A DNA stretch of 64,000 nucleotides from JACXTP01 sp963789555 (GCA_963789555.1 CAWBKY010000007.1:186001-250000); one strand, 5' to 3'; positions 1-8,372 are shown, counted from the first letter of the stretch. Made by a program: numbers and translations. Notes: generated from the sequence alone by a model not told the origin.

Positions 1-343
1 CCGCACGCCCTCCGACCAGACCATCGCACATTGGGCGTGATGTCCGGTTCCTGCAGGGGCCGGTTACATATGACTCAGTATTTATCCATTATCATTATTT
101 CGTGAGATGTGACGTTGTAACAGCCCATTTTTCACGAACATTATATGAATATTCATATGAAATTCGTAGTAATATTATGAATAATCTCCGTTTTTTCCAT
201 TTTTTCCAGTTCATTCATCTAGTCGGTCAGGATAATTAGAATCTCCGGTCCCTCATCGATTCCTCTCAGGATTTGCCCTTCAAGGCTGGAAAGGGTTAAA
301 TTTTTACATTTCATCATTGTGTCATACTTTTAGAGGTGCCCCC
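1..343. other. AT-rich noncoding left edge
   Basis: No supportable gene is visible. The first ~60 bases are GC-rich and could hold the end of a neighbouring gene: one plus frame reads about 12 codons to a TGA at 38-40, and a minus-strand ATG lies at 31, but neither can be judged from so little. From about 65 to 343 the DNA is AT-rich and contains a large dyad (134-167) and a T-rich, TATA-like stretch near 296-305, about 40 nt before the first gene. Confidence 0.6.
134..167. promoter_or_regulatory. 34-bp interrupted palindrome, operator candidate
   Basis: Positions 143-158 form a perfect 16-bp palindrome (ATATGAATATTCATAT). Exactly symmetric outer arms ACGAA (134-138) and TTCGT (163-167) share its centre at 150.5. 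It lies about 180 bp upstream of an HTH-CBS regulator gene. Dyad symmetry of this kind is typical of a dimeric regulator site, but which protein binds is unknown. Confidence 0.45.
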
Positions 344-980
344 ATGACATCATCGAGATTGGCCTTCGTACCCCAGCTGCCTGACCTGGACAAGATCAGG
401 CAGATGAGGAAGCGCTTGAATCTGTCCCAGCGCGAGCTAGCAGCCATGGCCGGGGTGAGCCAGTCCCTCATCGCCAAGATCGAGAGGGGCAGCATAGACC
501 CATCCTACAGCAATGTCCGCAAGATCCTACAGGCCTTCGAAGAGGTGCTGCGCCGGCGCAAGCTGGAAGGCATGAAGGCCGGGGCCCACCTGACCGTTGG
601 GGACCTTGGCACCAAAGGGGTCATATCCGTCACACCGGACCAGAGCATCGGGGAGGCCATCGACCGCATGATGAGAGGTCGCTTCACCCAGCTTCCGGTC
701 ATGGTGGGCGAGAAGGTCATCGGGGCTTTGACCGACGATCGCATCCGTGATTATAGCATAGAGGCCACCCGTGACCCGAAACAAGCCATACGACGAGGTG
801 ATGCGCACCAAGGTGGAGGAGGTCATGACGGAGCCGTTCCCCATCCTCAGCGAGGACACTCCCATCGACGTCGCATCGCTGCACCTCCAGCGCGAGGAGG
901 CCATCCTCATATCCAGGAAGGGGGCCATCGTGGGCATACTCACCAGCGCCGACTTCCTCAACCTCGGTCTCAACCAGTGA
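344..980 (+). CDS. HTH-CBS domain transcriptional regulator (frameshifted)
   Basis: Predicted DNA-binding sensor protein. An N-terminal XRE-type helix-turn-helix (about residues 15-70, with LSQRELAAMAGVSQSLIAKIE) is followed by two CBS motifs, the second ending in GILTSADFLNLGLNQ; paired CBS domains usually bind adenosyl ligands. The ATG at 344 is chosen because GAGGTG lies 5-10 nt upstream; a TTG at 317 would be in frame but has no such signal. The reading frame jumps by one base near 775-783 (ccc/aaa run) between the CBS motifs, and the second half continues in the new frame to TGA at 978-980. This is most likely a sequencing indel. The architecture resembles archaeal MJ1232-like regulators; the target is unknown. 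Confidence 0.8.
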
Positions 981-989
981 GGTGGGTCA

Positions 990-1292
990 ATGATCAGGCA
1001 CGTGGTTCTTTGGAGGCTTAAGGAGGAGGCCGAAGGCAGATCGAAGTTGGAGAATGCCAAGATGATCAAGGCCCAGCTTGAGGCCCTGCCAGACCTCGTG
1101 CCGGAAATCAGAAGGTTAGAGGTAGGGGCGGACGTGCTCAAGGAAGGGTCCAGTTGGGACCTTTGCCTCATCGTTGAATTCGACGATCTAGAAGCATTGA
1201 AACGATACCAGGACCACCCAGAGCATAAAAGGGTGGCCGAACTGGTGGCACGGACCAGGGACCAAAGGGCGGTAGTGGACTATATGGTCTGA
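990..1292 (+). CDS. Dabb (stress-responsive alpha/beta barrel) protein
   Basis: A 100-residue single-domain protein starting IRHVVLWRLKEEA and containing FDDLEALKRYQDHPEHK, the characteristic Dabb pattern of a small dimeric ferredoxin-like barrel. Members include stress proteins and polyketide/olivetolic acid cyclases, so no reaction can be assigned. It lies 9 nt after the CBS regulator and 5 nt before the methylase gene, so probably in one transcript. Confidence 0.8.
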   Translation: MIRHVVLWRLKEEAEGRSKLENAKMIKAQLEALPDLVPEIRRLEVGADVLKEGSSWDLCLIVEFDDLEALKRYQDHPEHKRVAELVARTRDQRAVVDYMV

Positions 1293-1297
1293 TCTCG

Positions 1298-1900
1298 ATG
1301 AAACGCAAGGACCTTGAGATGCGCCTGCAGCAAGTGAACGGCTTCGAACGACCAAAGGCGGAGCTGGAGCAGTACATGACGCCGGCGAACATCGCGGCGG
1401 ACCTGCTGTTCCTTGCCTACAGCTGTGGCGACATAGATGGCAGGGCGGTGCTCGACCTGGGCTGCGGCACAGGGATGTTGGGGATAGGGGCGGCCCTTCT
1501 CGGGGCGTCAAATGTGATCGGGGTGGACAAGGATGCCGGGGCTCTTGCGGTCGCCAGGCGGAACGCTGAGCAAGCGGAGGTATCGTTGGAGCTCGTCGAG
1601 GAGGAGATTTCCTCCTTCCGGGTCCAAGCCGACACGGTGGTGATGAACCCCCCTTTCGGAGCGCAGAACCGGCACGCGGACCGACCCTTCCTAGAGGCCG
1701 CCATGCGATGCGCCCCAGTGATCTACTCGCTGCACCTCACCGAGACATTGGGGTTCCTGGCCAGATATGGTGGGCAGCAGGGCTTCTCGATCGATCTTCA
1801 GAAAAGCTTTAAATTCGACATCCCTCATACATTCGCGTTCCACCGAAAGGTCAAGAAGAGTTTCGACGTATCCTTGATCCGTTTCTGTAAAACGGGGTGA
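1298..1900 (+). CDS. METTL5-like RNA N6-adenine methyltransferase
   Basis: A 200-residue class I SAM-dependent methylase. It shows the SAM-binding loop VLDLGCGTGMLGIGA (about 47-61), an acidic VDKDAG after the second strand, and the catalytic NPPFG motif (about residue 117) that marks N6-adenine methylases. Archaeal members of this group are related to eukaryotic METTL5, which modifies small-subunit rRNA. The association with csl4 immediately downstream (stop near 1900, next ATG at 1906) fits an RNA-processing role. The exact target is inferred. Confidence 0.85.
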   Translation: MKRKDLEMRLQQVNGFERPKAELEQYMTPANIAADLLFLAYSCGDIDGRAVLDLGCGTGMLGIGAALLGASNVIGVDKDAGALAVARRNAEQAEVSLELVEEEISSFRVQADTVVMNPPFGAQNRHADRPFLEAAMRCAPVIYSLHLTETLGFLARYGGQQGFSIDLQKSFKFDIPHTFAFHRKVKKSFDVSLIRFCKTG

Positions 1901-1905
1901 TTCTA

Positions 1906-2466
1906 ATGAAAGAGAAGAGAAAAGTGGTACCTGGTGACGAAGTGGCCGAGGTAGAGGAGTTCATCCCCTCTGAAGGCACCTATGAGGACCAGGGTAAGGT
2001 ATATTCCGCTCTGTACGGCGAGCTTGAGCTCGATCATGAGGACAAGACGGCCCGCGTGTCCGCCAAAAACCCAATGACGAAGCTGGCCATCGGCGACTTC
2101 GTGTTCTGCACCGTGACCGACGCCCGTGCGTCCATGGCCATCTGCGAAGTGATCGCGATCGAGGGCAGGAGCAGGGAGATCGGCGGGGACACCAACGGCA
2201 CCATCCATGTCTCCAAGGTCTCCAGCGAGTACATCCAGGACGTGGGGAGGGAGCTTAGGCCCAGCGACATCATCCGGGCCAAGGTCATCCAGGTCAAACC
2301 CTCCATCCAGCTCACCACCACCTCGCCTCATCTGGGCGTAGTGAAGGCGTTGTGCCGGAAGTGCCGCCATCCGCTGATAAAGGCGGAGAAAGAGCTGTAC
2401 TGCCCGAACTGCGAGCGCTCCGACCATCGCAAGATCGCGGACGATTACGCGGCGGTGGAGTTCTAG
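1906..2466 (+). CDS. csl4: Exosome RNA-binding subunit Csl4
   Basis: The cap subunit of the archaeal RNA exosome, recruiting RNA and DnaG to the Rrp41/42 ring. It has an N-terminal barrel-like domain (VVPGDEVAEVEEFIPSEGTY), a central S1 domain (about 65-145) and a C-terminal zinc ribbon with CRKC...CPNC. The ATG at 1906 is chosen over GTG 1897 because GGGGTG precedes it. It ends in TAG, followed by a stem-loop. Confidence 0.92.
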   Translation: MKEKRKVVPGDEVAEVEEFIPSEGTYEDQGKVYSALYGELELDHEDKTARVSAKNPMTKLAIGDFVFCTVTDARASMAICEVIAIEGRSREIGGDTNGTIHVSKVSSEYIQDVGRELRPSDIIRAKVIQVKPSIQLTTTSPHLGVVKALCRKCRHPLIKAEKELYCPNCERSDHRKIADDYAAVEF

Positions 2467-2495
2467 GCTCGCTGGCGCTTGCTTATCAAGCGAGC
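2467..2495 (+). other. Stem-loop with two alternative pairings after csl4
   Basis: GCTCGCT (2467-2473) is the exact reverse complement of AGCGAGC (2489-2495), and inside it CGCTTG (2476-2481) pairs with CAAGCG (2487-2492). The two stems share bases and are mutually exclusive. No T-run follows, so it may be an mRNA 3' structure or processing site rather than a terminator. Confidence 0.4.
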
Positions 2496-2556
2496 GACCT
2501 GTAAGAGAAAATGGTAATAGCAGTAGGACGAATTGATTTAGGAAGGGTGCGGTAAG

Positions 2557-2736
2557 ATGACCAAGAGCAACGAGGACCTGGCCCGCGAGATAAAAGAGCT
2601 CCGCGACGAGATAAAGCAGATGAAGGAGATCGTCGGGACCTTGCTGAGCATGATCGTCGAGGTGGAGGGAGACGAGGAAGATGAGGAATACGCCGTCCTT
2701 CCCACCGGTCTGGACATGCCCAGGATGAACAATTGA
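2557..2736 (+). CDS. Small acidic coiled-coil protein, 59 aa
   Basis: A short open frame in the gap between csl4 and the PP-loop gene. It begins MTKSNEDLAREIKELRDEIK and ends GLDMPRMNN. The N-terminal half has heptad-like Leu/Ile spacing with many Lys/Glu, consistent with a coiled coil; the middle is strongly acidic (EGDEEDEE). AGGAAGGGTGCGG lies just upstream of the ATG and could pair with 16S rRNA. No family is recognised and no function is proposed. Confidence 0.6.
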   Translation: MTKSNEDLAREIKELRDEIKQMKEIVGTLLSMIVEVEGDEEDEEYAVLPTGLDMPRMNN

Positions 2737-2774
2737 GGCCAACGGCCTCATCATGACCTATTTTTGAGACCCGA

Positions 2775-3428
2775 ATGAAAGCGGTGGCCCTCCTCTCCGG
2801 CGGAATAGACTCCCCTGTGGCGGCATACTTGATGGCTCAGAGGGGCTGTGAGATGATCCTCCTGCATATGGACAACCGTCCCTATGCCAGCGAGGGCAGC
2901 GTTCAGAAGGTGGCCCGCCTGGCGGCAGTTTTGAGGCAGGCCTCCGGCCAGGACATGCCCGCCATGTCCGCCCCCCATGGCCGCAACCAAGCCATCAACG
3001 CCAATAGTTGCAGGCGCCCCTACCAATGTGTGCTGTGCAAGCGCCTGATGTTGAAGGTGGCCAAGGAGATCGCCATCCGTAACGGGGCGGAGGCGATAGT
3101 GACCGGCGAGTCCCTGGGCCAGGTGGCATCCCAGACCTTGTTGAACCTGCGCGCCGAGGAATCTGGCCTGGAATTCCCGGTGCTACGCCCCCTCATCGGC
3201 CTGGACAAGCTGGAGATCGAGGGCATCGCCAAGCGCATCGAGACCTATGAGATATCCATTCAGAGCGATGGGGGGCCATCCTGCCTGATCCTTCCCGAGA
3301 GGGTCATCACCGATGCCGTGCCGGAGAACGTTCTGGCAGAGGAGGCGAAGGTGGACATTTCGGAGATGGTGCGATTCGCCGCCGATAACGTCGTCGAGCT
3401 CAAAGGTCCGGATACATGGAGCAATTGA
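2775..3428 (+). CDS. ThiI-like PP-loop sulfurtransferase domain protein
   Basis: A 217-residue adenylating enzyme like the C-terminal half of ThiI, which activates a tRNA uridine for thiolation. The PP-loop SGGIDSPVA is at residues 8-16, a CVLCKR cysteine pair near residue 85, and GESLGQVASQTLLNL matches the ThiI core. Unlike canonical ThiI (about 380-480 aa) it has neither the N-terminal THUMP domain nor a rhodanese domain, so it would need a separate RNA-binding partner or act on another substrate. It lies 38 nt after the 59-aa gene and overlaps the convergent gene at 3400-3669 by 29 nt. Confidence 0.8.
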   Translation: MKAVALLSGGIDSPVAAYLMAQRGCEMILLHMDNRPYASEGSVQKVARLAAVLRQASGQDMPAMSAPHGRNQAINANSCRRPYQCVLCKRLMLKVAKEIAIRNGAEAIVTGESLGQVASQTLLNLRAEESGLEFPVLRPLIGLDKLEIEGIAKRIETYEISIQSDGGPSCLILPERVITDAVPENVLAEEAKVDISEMVRFAADNVVELKGPDTWSN

Positions 3429-3669
3429 GCCCCCGCTCCGGGTCATAGATCATGTCCATGGTGACCCGGTCGATGTAGCGCGCTTGCACCCTCGATATGA
3501 AAAGCGTATGGTCCCCGCATTTGACCTTGATATCGCTGGCCTTGGCCGGTTTCAGCTCGACCGGTATGATGATCGGGCCGGAGCATGAGGTGGACAGGCG
3601 ATAGTCCTGGCCTGAGCTCTTGACATACTCCACTACCTCAGGGTCGACATAAATCTCGGTCGGGACCAC
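3400..3669 (-). CDS. Hypothetical 89-aa protein
   Basis: An unrecognised open frame filling the gap between the PP-loop gene and nob1. It starts at GTG 3669 behind a G-rich (GGGGGC) stretch and reads VPTEIYVDPEVVEYVKSSG..., with two cysteines (STSCSG, VKCG) and RYIDRVTMDMIYDPE. It overlaps the end of the convergent PP-loop gene. Composition looks like a real beta-rich protein, but no family is assigned. Confidence 0.5.
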   Translation of the reverse strand: MVPTEIYVDPEVVEYVKSSGQDYRLSTSCSGPIIIPVELKPAKASDIKVKCGDHTLFISRVQARYIDRVTMDMIYDPERGLNCSMYPDL

Positions 3670-3731
3670 GCCCCCGAGGAAGAGGTAACGGATATTTAAC
3701 CTAACCGAGCTGTATCGTAAAGAGGACGTAA

Positions 3732-4202
3732 ATGAAGGAAAGGGTGGTGCTGGACTCCTCCGCGTTCTTCGCCATGGAGGACATGTCAGGCGACTGGGAC
3801 GCCTTTACATCACCAGGAGTGCTGCGCGAGCTGCAGCGCTACAACGACGGTCGCGCCGCGTATCTGGAGCACAAGGTCAAGGTTTCCGATCCCACGTCCA
3901 ATTCATTGGAGAAGGTGGCCAGGGCGGCCAAGGAGACCGGCGACGCGTCCCGGCTCTCCACCGTCGACCGGGAGGTGCTCGCACTGGCCATCGATCTGGA
4001 GGCGGTACTCCTCACCGATGATTACTCGATGCAGAACCTGGCCAAGCACATCGGGTTGCCATACCGGGCGGTGGGGCTGAAACCGATACAGAAAAAGGTG
4101 GTATGGAGCTACCGTTGCACCGGATGCGGGAAGGTCATCAAGGAACAGCAACCGGACTGCCCGGTGTGTGGCAGCGCCCTGCGCACCACCAGGAAGAAAT
4201 GA
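3732..4202 (+). CDS. nob1: rRNA maturation endonuclease Nob1
   Basis: The PIN-domain nuclease that makes the 3' end of 16S rRNA. Catalytic acidic residues are in VVLDSSAFF, STVDREVLALA and LLTDDYSMQNLA, and a C-terminal zinc ribbon follows (CTGCGK...CPVCG). At 156 residues it has normal archaeal size. It ends in a TGA directly abutting the stop codon of the convergent proC. Confidence 0.92.
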   Translation: MKERVVLDSSAFFAMEDMSGDWDAFTSPGVLRELQRYNDGRAAYLEHKVKVSDPTSNSLEKVARAAKETGDASRLSTVDREVLALAIDLEAVLLTDDYSMQNLAKHIGLPYRAVGLKPIQKKVVWSYRCTGCGKVIKEQQPDCPVCGSALRTTRKK

Positions 4203-5006
4203 TCACTTACCGCCCAGCTCGGCCGATTTCTTGGCGCCGGCCTCGATAGCGTCCATGACCGCACCGCGGAAACCGCTCTCCTCCAAGGTGCGGATCCCTT
4301 CGATGGTGGTCCCGCCGGGGGATGCTACCATGTCCTTCAGCTCGCCTGGGTGCTTCCTGGTCTCCAGCACCGTCTTGGCGGAACCGAACACGGTCTGTGC
4401 CGCTAGGATGGTGGCGACATCACGGGGCAGACCGGCCAGCACGCCGCCGTCCGCCAACGCCTCGATGAACATGTACACATAGGCCGGGCCTGACCCGCTC
4501 AGGCCGGTCACGGCATCAAGCAGCTTCTCGTCCAAGGCGAAGGCCACACCGACGGACTCCAGGACGCGCTGCACGGTCTCCTTGTCCTCCTTGCGTGCCG
4601 ACCGGCCCAGGGCGAACGCTGAGGCCGAGGCGCCGACCAGGCAAGGCTGGTTTGGCATTACTCGGACCACCCGCACGCCCCAGTTCAGGTGGCGCTCCAT
4701 GACGTCTATCTTGACGCCTGCGGCGATGGATATGAGCAAATGATCGCTGGACAGGTATGGTTTCAGCTCCTCCAGCACTGGACCGACATGGTTCGGTTTG
4801 ACGGCCAGCACAATGATGTCCGAAGACCGGACCACCTCGATGTTGTCCCCGGTGACGCCTACCCCGATGGTCTTGGCTATGAAGTCCCGGCGCTCCGGCA
4901 TGACGTCGCTGGCGGTGATGTCGTCAGCCAGTGCCATTCCCGCACTGATAATCCCCTTCATCAAGGCCTCTGCCATGTTTCCCGCTCCCACGAAACCGAT
5001 CTTCAT
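4203..5006 (-). CDS. proC: Pyrroline-5-carboxylate reductase
   Basis: Last step of proline synthesis, NAD(P)H-dependent reduction of pyrroline-5-carboxylate. The protein opens KIGFVGAGNMAEALMKG (Rossmann loop) and carries the ProC C-terminal signature DAVTGLSGSGPAYVYMFIEA. The ATG at 5006 is preferred: the in-frame GTG at 5015 lies inside the GAGGTGA ribosome-binding site. Length 267 aa is typical of the family. Confidence 0.94.
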   Translation of the reverse strand: MKIGFVGAGNMAEALMKGIISAGMALADDITASDVMPERRDFIAKTIGVGVTGDNIEVVRSSDIIVLAVKPNHVGPVLEELKPYLSSDHLLISIAAGVKIDVMERHLNWGVRVVRVMPNQPCLVGASASAFALGRSARKEDKETVQRVLESVGVAFALDEKLLDAVTGLSGSGPAYVYMFIEALADGGVLAGLPRDVATILAAQTVFGSAKTVLETRKHPGELKDMVASPGGTTIEGIRTLEESGFRGAVMDAIEAGAKKSAELGGK

Positions 5007-5140
5007 TTGCGTCACCTCTGTCCTGTCATCAGGTCGAATCTGCGTTATTGCCGCGACCCTATATAATGCTCATTGAGGTGCTTCGGTTCACAGGCAATGC
5101 TACCTTATGGTCATAGCCCCGGCAGATGACATGCGCTCAA

Positions 5141-5650
5141 TCATCCCAATGCGATGAGGAACTCCCTCATGAACGCGGGGAGGTCGGCCGGGGTGCGCGA
5201 TGTGATGAGGTTCCCGTCCACGACCACCTCCTCATCGAAATATCTCGCTCCGGCATTGACCACATCGTCCTTGATGGCGAAGAAGCAGGTCGTCTTTCTA
5301 CCGCGAAGCACGTTGGCGGTGATGAGCACCGACGGACCATGGCAGATGGCCGCCACCACCTTGCCAGAGTCGAACACCCGCTTCACCAGCTCGGTCACGG
5401 CGTGGTGCCGTCTCAGTCGGTCCGGGGCGAAACCGCCTGGCACTATCAAGGCCTGGAAGTTACGGGCATCGGCGGTGATGGCATCCTGGTCCACCTTGGC
5501 CTCGTAGCCATGCTTGCTGCGGTAGATCTCTTTGGTGCCCGGACCGACGAGCACAGGGTTCCATCCCGCCTCCTTGAGACGGTAGTAAGGATACCACAGC
5601 TCCATGTCCTCATAGTCGTCCTCCACTAGGATCGCCACGTTCCGCGTCAT
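5141..5650 (-). CDS. DJ-1/PfpI family protein
   Basis: Class I glutamine-amidotransferase-like fold of the DJ-1/PfpI family (deglycase or cysteine peptidase roles are reported for members). The nucleophile elbow AICHGPSVLI carries the Cys, and the N-terminal Glu lies in VAILVEDDYEDMELWYP; PGGFAPDRLR is the third conserved block. Of two adjacent ATG codons (5653, 5650), the second has better spacing to GAGGGTG. The substrate is unknown. Confidence 0.88.
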   Translation of the reverse strand: MTRNVAILVEDDYEDMELWYPYYRLKEAGWNPVLVGPGTKEIYRSKHGYEAKVDQDAITADARNFQALIVPGGFAPDRLRRHHAVTELVKRVFDSGKVVAAICHGPSVLITANVLRGRKTTCFFAIKDDVVNAGARYFDEEVVVDGNLITSRTPADLPAFMREFLIALG

Positions 5651-5847
5651 CATAGCACCCTCATCGACCTGACATACTTGTGCCCTCATTTTATAAACTT
5701 ATAGAGCGGTGGACCCTTGTAGATCGGGTTTTTTCGCCCATTTATCATATTTAAAAACGGTCCTTATGATTGTCATTAATGGTAATCAGAAGGACCATCT
5801 GGACATTAACTATAATTAAGCCTGAATCATCCAATCAATCTGAGTTC

Positions 5848-5858
5848 AATTTTTATAT
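5848..5858 (+). promoter_or_regulatory. TATA box of the fpo/nuo operon
   Basis: A TTTTTATATA-like element centred about 27 nt before the fpoA ATG (5880), with AT-rich DNA upstream and no Shine-Dalgarno motif before the ATG. The spacing predicts transcription starting at or next to the start codon, that is a leaderless mRNA. Confidence 0.65.
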
Positions 5859-5879
5859 AGGTAGAATATTCACCTTGCA

Positions 5880-6254
5880 ATGCTCGTAGAACAGTATTAT
5901 CCGGTAGCTATCTTCGCTCTGGTAGCTGTTCTCTTCCCAGTGCTGGCTTTCTTTATTTCTAGGTTCTTCAGGCCCACCAAGCAGAGCACACTGAGGGAGA
6001 CAACCTATGAATGCGGAGAAACGCCGATTGGACAGGCCCAGGTCCAATTCCATGTCCAGTTCTATGTCTACGCCATCATTTTCGTGGTGTTTGATATCGT
6101 GACCGTGTTTTTATTGCTCTGGGCCCTTGGTTTTGAGAACTTCGATCAAAATGACATCATGAGCGAACCCTACATCATCGCGTTCGTGTTCACCGCGATC
6201 ATGCTGGCAGGGGTCTATTACGCTCTCGCTAAGGAGAAGATACTATGGATCTGA
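5880..6254 (+). CDS. fpoA: Fpo/NDH-1 subunit A
   Basis: Membrane subunit A of the complex I-like dehydrogenase. Three hydrophobic helices are visible (residues 5-30, 60-85, 95-118), with the family motif YECGETPIG at the cytoplasmic loop, including its conserved Cys. At 124 aa it is full length. It overlaps fpoB by 10 nt and opens the twelve-gene operon. Confidence 0.93.
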   Translation: MLVEQYYPVAIFALVAVLFPVLAFFISRFFRPTKQSTLRETTYECGETPIGQAQVQFHVQFYVYAIIFVVFDIVTVFLLLWALGFENFDQNDIMSEPYIIAFVFTAIMLAGVYYALAKEKILWI

Positions 6255-6805
6255 GCCTTTCCCCTCATGCCATAGCCATGACCGCCAAGGAGTTCCAGGA
6301 GATGGCCAAGGACATGGTCCTGGGAATGGCCCGAAACCCAATGCTCAAGAAGCCCATCGACGGTCTCACCGCCCCCATATGGGCTTGGGGGCAAAGGAAT
6401 GCCATCTACCCCCTGCACTTCGGTGTGGCGTGCTGCGCTCTGGAGATGGCCGCCGCCTCCGCCTGTCGCTGGGACGCCGAGAGATTGGGAATGATCTATC
6501 GTTCATCCCCGCGTCAATCCGATGTTCTACTGGTCAATGGATGGATCTCCCAGAAGCTGCGACCGTCGCTGCGCCGCCTTTACGAGCAGATGCCCGAGCC
6601 CAAGTGGGTCGTTGCCATGGGCGAGTGCGCCATCAGCGGTGGGCCGTGGTATGACGCGTACAACGTGGTCCAGGGCCTGGACACCTTCATACCGGTTGAC
6701 ATCTACATCCCCGGTTGCCCGCCTCGACCAGAGGCCATGATCGACGGTTTCCTCAAGCTTAACCGAAAGATAACCGCAGAGCAGAAAGGGACTTTCCTGG
6801 ACTGA
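6245..6805 (+). CDS. fpoB: Fpo/NDH-1 subunit B
   Basis: Carries the terminal N2 [4Fe-4S] cluster that delivers electrons to the quinone/phenazine site. The tandem cysteines are in FGVACCALEM, with the remaining ligands in MGECAISGG and PGCPPRPEA. 186 aa, normal for the family. Confidence 0.95.
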   Translation: MDLSLSPHAIAMTAKEFQEMAKDMVLGMARNPMLKKPIDGLTAPIWAWGQRNAIYPLHFGVACCALEMAAASACRWDAERLGMIYRSSPRQSDVLLVNGWISQKLRPSLRRLYEQMPEPKWVVAMGECAISGGPWYDAYNVVQGLDTFIPVDIYIPGCPPRPEAMIDGFLKLNRKITAEQKGTFLD

Positions 6806-6815
6806 GGTGAGAAAG

Positions 6816-7289
6816 ATGACCGAAACAAGCACCAGGATGAATGAGGAGCAGATCGCCGAGGCGATCAACAGCAAGTTCACGCAGGGCATTACGAGCATTG
6901 AGATCGCCCCGCGCCGGATTTACCTCACGATAAGCAAGGACATACTTCTGCCACTCTGCACGAAGATGAAGGACGAGCTCGGTTTTGAGCACGTCTCCAG
7001 CGTTTGCGGGGTGGACACAAAGACCGCCTTCCAGACGGTCTATCACATATCTTCCTATCAGAACAAGGTGGTGGCGGAGATCGTGGTGGAGAACATATCC
7101 TACGACCAGCCTGAAGTGGAATCGATCACGCCCCTTTGGGGTGGGGCGAACTGGCACGAGAGGGAGACCTACGACATGTTCGGCATCCGATTCCTGAACC
7201 ACCCCAAGATGGAGCGTCTGCTTTTGGCGGACGATTTCACGTTCTTCCCCATGAGGAAGGACTACGTTGTCGGGAGGAGAGTGCCATGA
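6816..7289 (+). CDS. fpoC: Fpo/NDH-1 subunit C
   Basis: The 30-kDa-type connecting subunit. The signature WHERETYDMFGIRFLNHPKMERLLL is present in full. The ATG at 6816 follows GAGGTGAG; an upstream in-frame codon at 6807 lies within that site. Its TGA overlaps the fpoD ATG by four bases (ATGA), indicating translational coupling. Confidence 0.93.
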   Translation: MTETSTRMNEEQIAEAINSKFTQGITSIEIAPRRIYLTISKDILLPLCTKMKDELGFEHVSSVCGVDTKTAFQTVYHISSYQNKVVAEIVVENISYDQPEVESITPLWGGANWHERETYDMFGIRFLNHPKMERLLLADDFTFFPMRKDYVVGRRVP

Positions 7290-8368
7290 CCGAGATGTGG
7301 GTGAACATGGGGCCGCAGCACCCCATGACCCATGGGCTGTGGAATCTGCGCGTCAAGATCGACGGTGAGATAATCACCGACGCCACACCGGTCATCGGCT
7401 ACCTTCACAGGGGCTGGGAGAAGATGGTGGAGGCTAGGGACTTCAAACAGATCATCCCCCTGGCCGATCGTCTTTGCTACGGTTCTTCCCTGACCTGGAG
7501 TCACCTTTACGTGCGCACCATCGAGGAGCTTATGGACGTGGATGTGCCGGAGAGGGCGCAATGGATCCGCGTCATAACCTTGGAGATGCAGCGCATCTCC
7601 TCCCACCTGATGTGGCTGGCCGCCGTCGGGACCGACCTCGGTTCTTACACCATTTTCCTTTATTGCATGAGGGAGAGGGAGCTCTTCCTGGACCTCATGA
7701 CCAACCTCACCGGGGCGCGCATGACGTACAACTACGTGCGCATCGGTGGTGTGCGAAACGACCTTCCGCCCAACTTCGAGAGGGACACCCTGAGGGTGCT
7801 GAAGCTCTTCGAGGAGCGCATGAAGGAGTATGAGGCATTGTGCGACCGAACGACCTCCTTCCGCGTGAGGATGGAGGATGTTGGCATGCTTACCCCAGCC
7901 GATGCCATGAACCTCGGCGTCACCGGGCCGAACATGCGCGGTTCCAAGATCGACTTCGACATACGCCGCGATGACCCCTATGAGACCTATGACCAGGTCG
8001 ACTTTGAGGTGTGCGTGGAGGACACCTGCGACTCGTTCGCTAGGTATAGGGTCCGCATGCGCGAGATGGAGGTCAGCTGCGACATCATCCGCCAGGCTCT
8101 GAAGAAGCTCAGGGACGGCCCGGTTCGTGTCAAGGCGCCCAACAACGCCCCGTCCGGTTCCGCGTTCTTCCATGTGGAGGACCCCCGGGGCGAGGGCCTC
8201 ATGTACGCTATAGGGGACGGCACCAACCAGCCCTATCGGCTGAAGGTGCGGAGCCCCATATTCGTGAGCGTCTCCGCCACGCCAGTGATGCTGATCGGAG
8301 AGAAGATGGCAGATGTCCCGGCCATCATGGGATCGATCGACATGTGCCTAGGCGAGACGGACCGGTGA
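7286..8368 (+). CDS. fpoD: Fpo/NDH-1 subunit D
   Basis: The 49-kDa subunit, related to NiFe-hydrogenase large subunits, forming the quinone-binding cavity. It starts VNMGPQHPMTHG, whose His is part of the quinone site, and contains GYLHRGWEKMVE. The hydrogenase NiFe-binding cysteines are absent, as expected. 360 aa. A longer open frame begins at 7136 but lies inside fpoC and is not used. Confidence 0.95.
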   Translation: MTEMWVNMGPQHPMTHGLWNLRVKIDGEIITDATPVIGYLHRGWEKMVEARDFKQIIPLADRLCYGSSLTWSHLYVRTIEELMDVDVPERAQWIRVITLEMQRISSHLMWLAAVGTDLGSYTIFLYCMRERELFLDLMTNLTGARMTYNYVRIGGVRNDLPPNFERDTLRVLKLFEERMKEYEALCDRTTSFRVRMEDVGMLTPADAMNLGVTGPNMRGSKIDFDIRRDDPYETYDQVDFEVCVEDTCDSFARYRVRMREMEVSCDIIRQALKKLRDGPVRVKAPNNAPSGSAFFHVEDPRGEGLMYAIGDGTNQPYRLKVRSPIFVSVSATPVMLIGEKMADVPAIMGSIDMCLGETDR

Positions 8369-8372
8369 AAAA

